Assembly: GCF_937920395.1 (NCBI RefSeq)
Contig: NZ_CALEVF010000152.1
Span: 1-8,025, forward strand
DNA length: 8,025 nt
Source: an uncultured Clostridium sp.
GTDB lineage: Bacteria; Bacillota; Clostridia; Clostridiales; Clostridiaceae
Direction: 5' to 3'
Below the pieces are notes generated by a model. That model did no database searches. It was not told the DNA's origin and was given only the letters and a program-made list of their open reading frames with translations. Position 1 is the stretch's first letter, and each line of letters starts with the position of its first letter. Positions 6,080 through 8,025 of this stretch are shown here, piece by piece. Made by a program: the position numbers and the translations under genes.

Positions 6080-6982
6080 ATGAAAAAAGTAAATTTAGAT
6101 AATATCAATTCTGTAATAATACTAAAAGGCGATAATGTAACAGCGTATAGGGACCCAACTGCAATTTACCAAGATGGAATATTTAGAATATTTTATACTT
6201 TGGTGGAAACAGAAGAAGATAGTAACATATATATGTATACTGCAATGAGTAAAAGTTGTGATTTAATTAATTGGACAAAACCTAAAAAAATAACGCCAAG
6301 AGATAGTAGTTTAAATTTTTCAAGTCCCGGAAATATTATTAGAAATAATGGTAAGTGGATAATCTGCCTTCAAACTTACCCAAGACAAAATGGAGAAAAA
6401 TATGCAAATGGAAGTGCAAGGGTTTGGTCTATGGAAAGTGATGATTTGGACAACTGGAATTCTCCTGAAGTTATGAAGGTAAAAGGTAATGATGTATCAA
6501 TTGTGAATATGGGAAGAATGATAGATCCATATCTAATTGAAGATAAGGATGAAAAGGGAAAATGGTGGTGTTTTTACAAGCAGAATGGTGTAAGCATATC
6601 CTATTCATATAACTTAAGAGATTGGATTTATTTTGGTAATGGGAGCTCTGGGGAGAATGTGTGCATTATAATTAAAGATAACCAATATAACTTGTTTCAT
6701 TCTCCAGATAATGGCATAGGATTAATGAAATCAAAAGATTTAATAAATTGGGAAAAATCCCAAGAGCAAATTACGTTAGGTCAACAGGAATGGGAATGGG
6801 CAAAGGGAAGATTAACGGCAGGTTTTGTACTTGATTGTACAGAGATTGAAGGAATAAAAAAATATCTTATGTTTTTTCACGGCACAGGACCTCAGGATGA
6901 AAGTGTAATTTTTGACACAAATGCATGCATCGGGTTGGCATGGAGTAAAGATTTAATTAATTGGCAATGGCCGTCAATATAA
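6080..6982 (+). CDS. five-bladed beta-propeller glycosidase-like protein (GH43/GH32 type)
   Basis: This 300-aa protein has the blade signature S-x-(D/N)-L-x-x-W or close variants five times (near residues 59-65, 120-126, 176-182, 218-224 and 289-295), as expected for a five-bladed propeller of the GH43/GH32/GH62 type. YRDPTAIY near the N-terminus supplies the Asp (Asp25) expected for these enzymes. MIDPYLIED gives a second Asp (Asp149) in the position of the usual pKa-modulating or stabilising residue. The general acid is uncertain; Glu192 (SGENVC) and Glu237/Glu239 (QEWEWAKGR) are candidates. There is no signal peptide, so it should be cytoplasmic. GAGGGTGA lies about 9 nt before the ATG. 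It follows the ArsR-like regulator by 121 bp, suggesting joint control with the GH2 enzyme. I do not recognise it as a characterised subfamily. It could be an exo-acting arabinosidase, xylosidase, fructosidase or galactosidase, or a relative with a new specificity. Confidence 0.8.
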   Translation: MKKVNLDNINSVIILKGDNVTAYRDPTAIYQDGIFRIFYTLVETEEDSNIYMYTAMSKSCDLINWTKPKKITPRDSSLNFSSPGNIIRNNGKWIICLQTYPRQNGEKYANGSARVWSMESDDLDNWNSPEVMKVKGNDVSIVNMGRMIDPYLIEDKDEKGKWWCFYKQNGVSISYSYNLRDWIYFGNGSSGENVCIIIKDNQYNLFHSPDNGIGLMKSKDLINWEKSQEQITLGQQEWEWAKGRLTAGFVLDCTEIEGIKKYLMFFHGTGPQDESVIFDTNACIGLAWSKDLINWQWPSI

Positions 6983-6989
6983 CTAATTC

Positions 6990-7130
6990 AGTCTGAGATA
7001 CAATTTTACTAAGTAAAAAGTTTATTTCTTCTTGTGTGTCGCAGCTAACAACAAATGAAATATCCTCATTATAAGTAAAGTTGTGCTCATAGGCGCCATC
7101 CATAGTTAGACTTTCGAAACGGTCTTTTTA
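6990..7130 (-). pseudogene. remnant of a VOC/PhnB-like (glyoxalase superfamily) gene
   Basis: The minus strand encodes a stretch reading RFESLTMDGAYEHNF followed directly by TYNEDISFVVSCDTQEEI and then NFLLSKIVSQTE. This matches the C-terminal half of PhnB-like VOC proteins (3-demethylubiquinone-9 methyltransferase domain family), where MD-x(4)-H-x-F-x-(F/Y)NE-(A/x)-ISF-x-V-x-C-x-(T/S)QEE is typical. A stop precedes it (TAA near 7128), and the rest of the ~150-residue family is missing at both ends. The frame runs from an ATG at 7103 to a TAA at 6957, so its tail overlaps the propeller gene antisense and is probably not family sequence. There is no good ribosome site. It is best read as a decayed fragment between two convergent genes, unrelated to sugar metabolism. 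Confidence 0.6.
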
Positions 7131-7210
7131 TTGTGCCAAAAATTAATGTAAATAATTCCAAACAAATTTAAAATAAATAGTTGACCTTAACTAGCTGGTC
7201 TTATGTTTTT

Positions 7211-7222
7211 ATAAGATCTTAT
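7211..7222. repeat. 12-bp perfect palindrome after the GntR-type gene
   Basis: ATAAGATCTTAT lies three bases beyond the stop codon of the leftward GntR-type gene. It could form at most a very short hairpin. A weak GACC/GGTC stem (7183-7200) followed by T-rich DNA lies nearby. Neither is a convincing terminator for either converging gene. Confidence 0.3.
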
Positions 7223-7225
7223 TCT

Positions 7226-7937
7226 TTAGCTTAAGTCTATACTAATTTCATACCCATCAGCTAGATATCTGGAATATGTAAGTTCTACTGGAACACCATT
7301 TGAATCGCCAATTTTTTTTCTTGTTAACATAGCTTTAGAATCCTTTATTTCAAAAAATTCTTTGTCTTTTTTATCAGAAATAGCAGCTGATATTACTTCC
7401 TTTCCTGAAGTTACTTTATATCCTTTAGCTTCTAAAAGTTTATAAAAAGAACCATTGAAATTATCCTTAGCGGTAAGTGTAACTACTGGACTTATATAAT
7501 TATGAAATAAAGCAACAGTCTTACCATCAACGTGAATTACTCTTATCATCACTAAGACATTATCTTCCACAGTTATATTAAATAATTCAGCTACCTCTTT
7601 TGGTGCCTGTACAACTTTAACTTCTAAAAGTTTTTTTTCAGCTTTTTCTCCAATTTCTTCTAATTGTATAAATGAAGATTTCATCACTGTAGCTACTTCA
7701 AGCTTTTTTTCTATAACAATAGTACCCTTTCCTCTCTTTCTATCAATATAACCATCTTGCATTAATTTATCTAAGGCTTGCCTTACAGTAATTCTTGATA
7801 CCTCATACTCTTTAATTAGCTGCATCTCAGGAATAATGCTATCCCAACTTTATACTCTTCTTTTTCTATCTTTTCTTTAAAAAAAAATATAATTGACTCC
7901 ATAGTGGCTTGGCTCCAGCACTAAAATCCAAACTCAT
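7226..7937 (-). pseudogene. GntR-family (HutC/UTRA) regulator broken by two frameshifts
   Basis: The natural start is the ATG at 7937-7935, with GAGGAG (7950-7945) 7 nt upstream. That frame reads MSLDFSAGAKPLWSQLYFF and stops after 23 residues. One base is missing at or near the nine-T run (minus strand of 7879-7887) and another at GGG (7845-7843, where GGGG is expected). Restoring both gives KEKIEKEEYKVGDSIIPEMQL joined to IKEYEVSRITVRQALDKL, a normal GntR winged helix. The rest is a UTRA ligand domain (HutC subfamily), about 237 aa in all and normal for the family. The uninterrupted part (7825-7226, 199 aa) starts inside the HTH with no ribosome site, so it should not bind DNA. HutC-type proteins usually sense sugar phosphates or amino-acid-derived effectors. 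Both indels are in or beside homopolymers, so assembly error is a real alternative to gene loss. Confidence 0.82.
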
Positions 7938-7954
7938 CTTTGTGCTCCTCTCTC

Positions 7955-7983
7955 CTAATATAAATTTTTTGACTTGTTGTAAA
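7955..7983 (-). promoter_or_regulatory. possible promoter of the GntR-type gene
   Basis: On the minus strand TTTACA (7983-7978), a 17-nt spacer and TATTAG (7960-7955) precede the GAGGAG ribosome site. Both boxes are imperfect, and initiation would leave only a very short leader. Confidence 0.3.
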
Positions 7984-8003
7984 ATGAAGTTGAACCAATA
8001 AAA

Positions 8004-8018
8004 AATCCATAGTGGATT
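8004..8018. repeat. AATCCA-TAG-TGGATT dyad upstream of the GntR-type gene
   Basis: AATCCA (8004-8009) and TGGATT (8013-8018) form a perfect 6-3-6 inverted repeat upstream of the candidate promoter. Its core CCATAGTGG recurs exactly at 7899-7907 inside the first codons of the GntR-type gene, 108 bp away. A pair of operator sites is possible, though the sequence does not match the usual GT-x-TA-x-AC core of HutC-type operators. Confidence 0.3.
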
Positions 8019-8025
8019 AATTCTG

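Noticed and set aside
7004..7018. TTTTACT-A-AGTAAAA palindrome as terminator of the propeller gene.
   Set aside because: The stem is very AT-rich with a one-base centre, and it falls in the VOC remnant's former coding sequence. The T-rich tail is interrupted.
6957..7103. The 48-codon minus-strand frame as a functional small protein.
   Set aside because: Its N-terminal half is recognisable mid-domain VOC sequence, its C-terminal end is antisense to the propeller gene, and no ribosome site precedes the ATG.
1..8025. CRISPR array, insertion sequence, riboswitch or rRNA.
   Set aside because: I found no regularly spaced long repeats, transposase motifs, terminal inverted repeats or conserved RNA signatures on either strand.

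Overview
The window is strongly AT-rich, with A/T-ending codons, AGGAG-type ribosome binding sites and a set of regulators (AraC with a membrane sensor, a COG4189-type ArsR-like protein, a GntR/HutC protein) that point to a low-GC Firmicute, most likely a Clostridium or close relative. It reads as part of a carbohydrate-utilisation locus: two cytoplasmic glycoside hydrolase-type enzymes interleaved with regulators. No transporter lies inside the window.

Layout. Positions 1-37 may hold the first codons of a leftward gene. Positions 38-388 are noncoding, with three ATTACAT repeats (69-99) and a hairpin (304-346) that may end the next gene. A leftward 778-aa membrane-anchored AraC-type sensor/regulator fills 389-2725. 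A 367-bp divergent control region (2726-3092) follows, with a promoter for each direction and a perfect TGTAA-TCG-TTACA dyad against the AraC-gene promoter. Rightward genes follow: a 593-aa GH2 enzyme (3093-4874), a 310-aa ArsR-like HTH protein with a large beta-rich C-terminal domain (5026-5958), and a 300-aa five-bladed beta-propeller of GH43/GH32 type (6080-6982). Each gap between these genes contains a good candidate promoter and a notable inverted repeat. An 18-bp perfect inverted repeat covers the -35 box of the ArsR-like gene.

The right end looks decayed. A leftward fragment of a VOC/PhnB-like (glyoxalase superfamily) gene lies at about 6990-7130. A leftward GntR/HutC regulator (7226-7937) is broken by two one-base deletions, both in or beside homopolymers, so they could be sequencing errors rather than real mutations.

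Likely joint working (inference): an extracellular signal, probably a sugar, is sensed by the AraC protein and activates the divergent GH2 gene. The ArsR-like protein senses an intracellular sugar through its C-terminal domain and controls itself and the adjacent hydrolases. The GH2 and propeller enzymes, neither with a signal peptide, trim imported oligosaccharides. A LacI/CcpA-type dyad may add catabolite control. The substrate cannot be read from the sequence.
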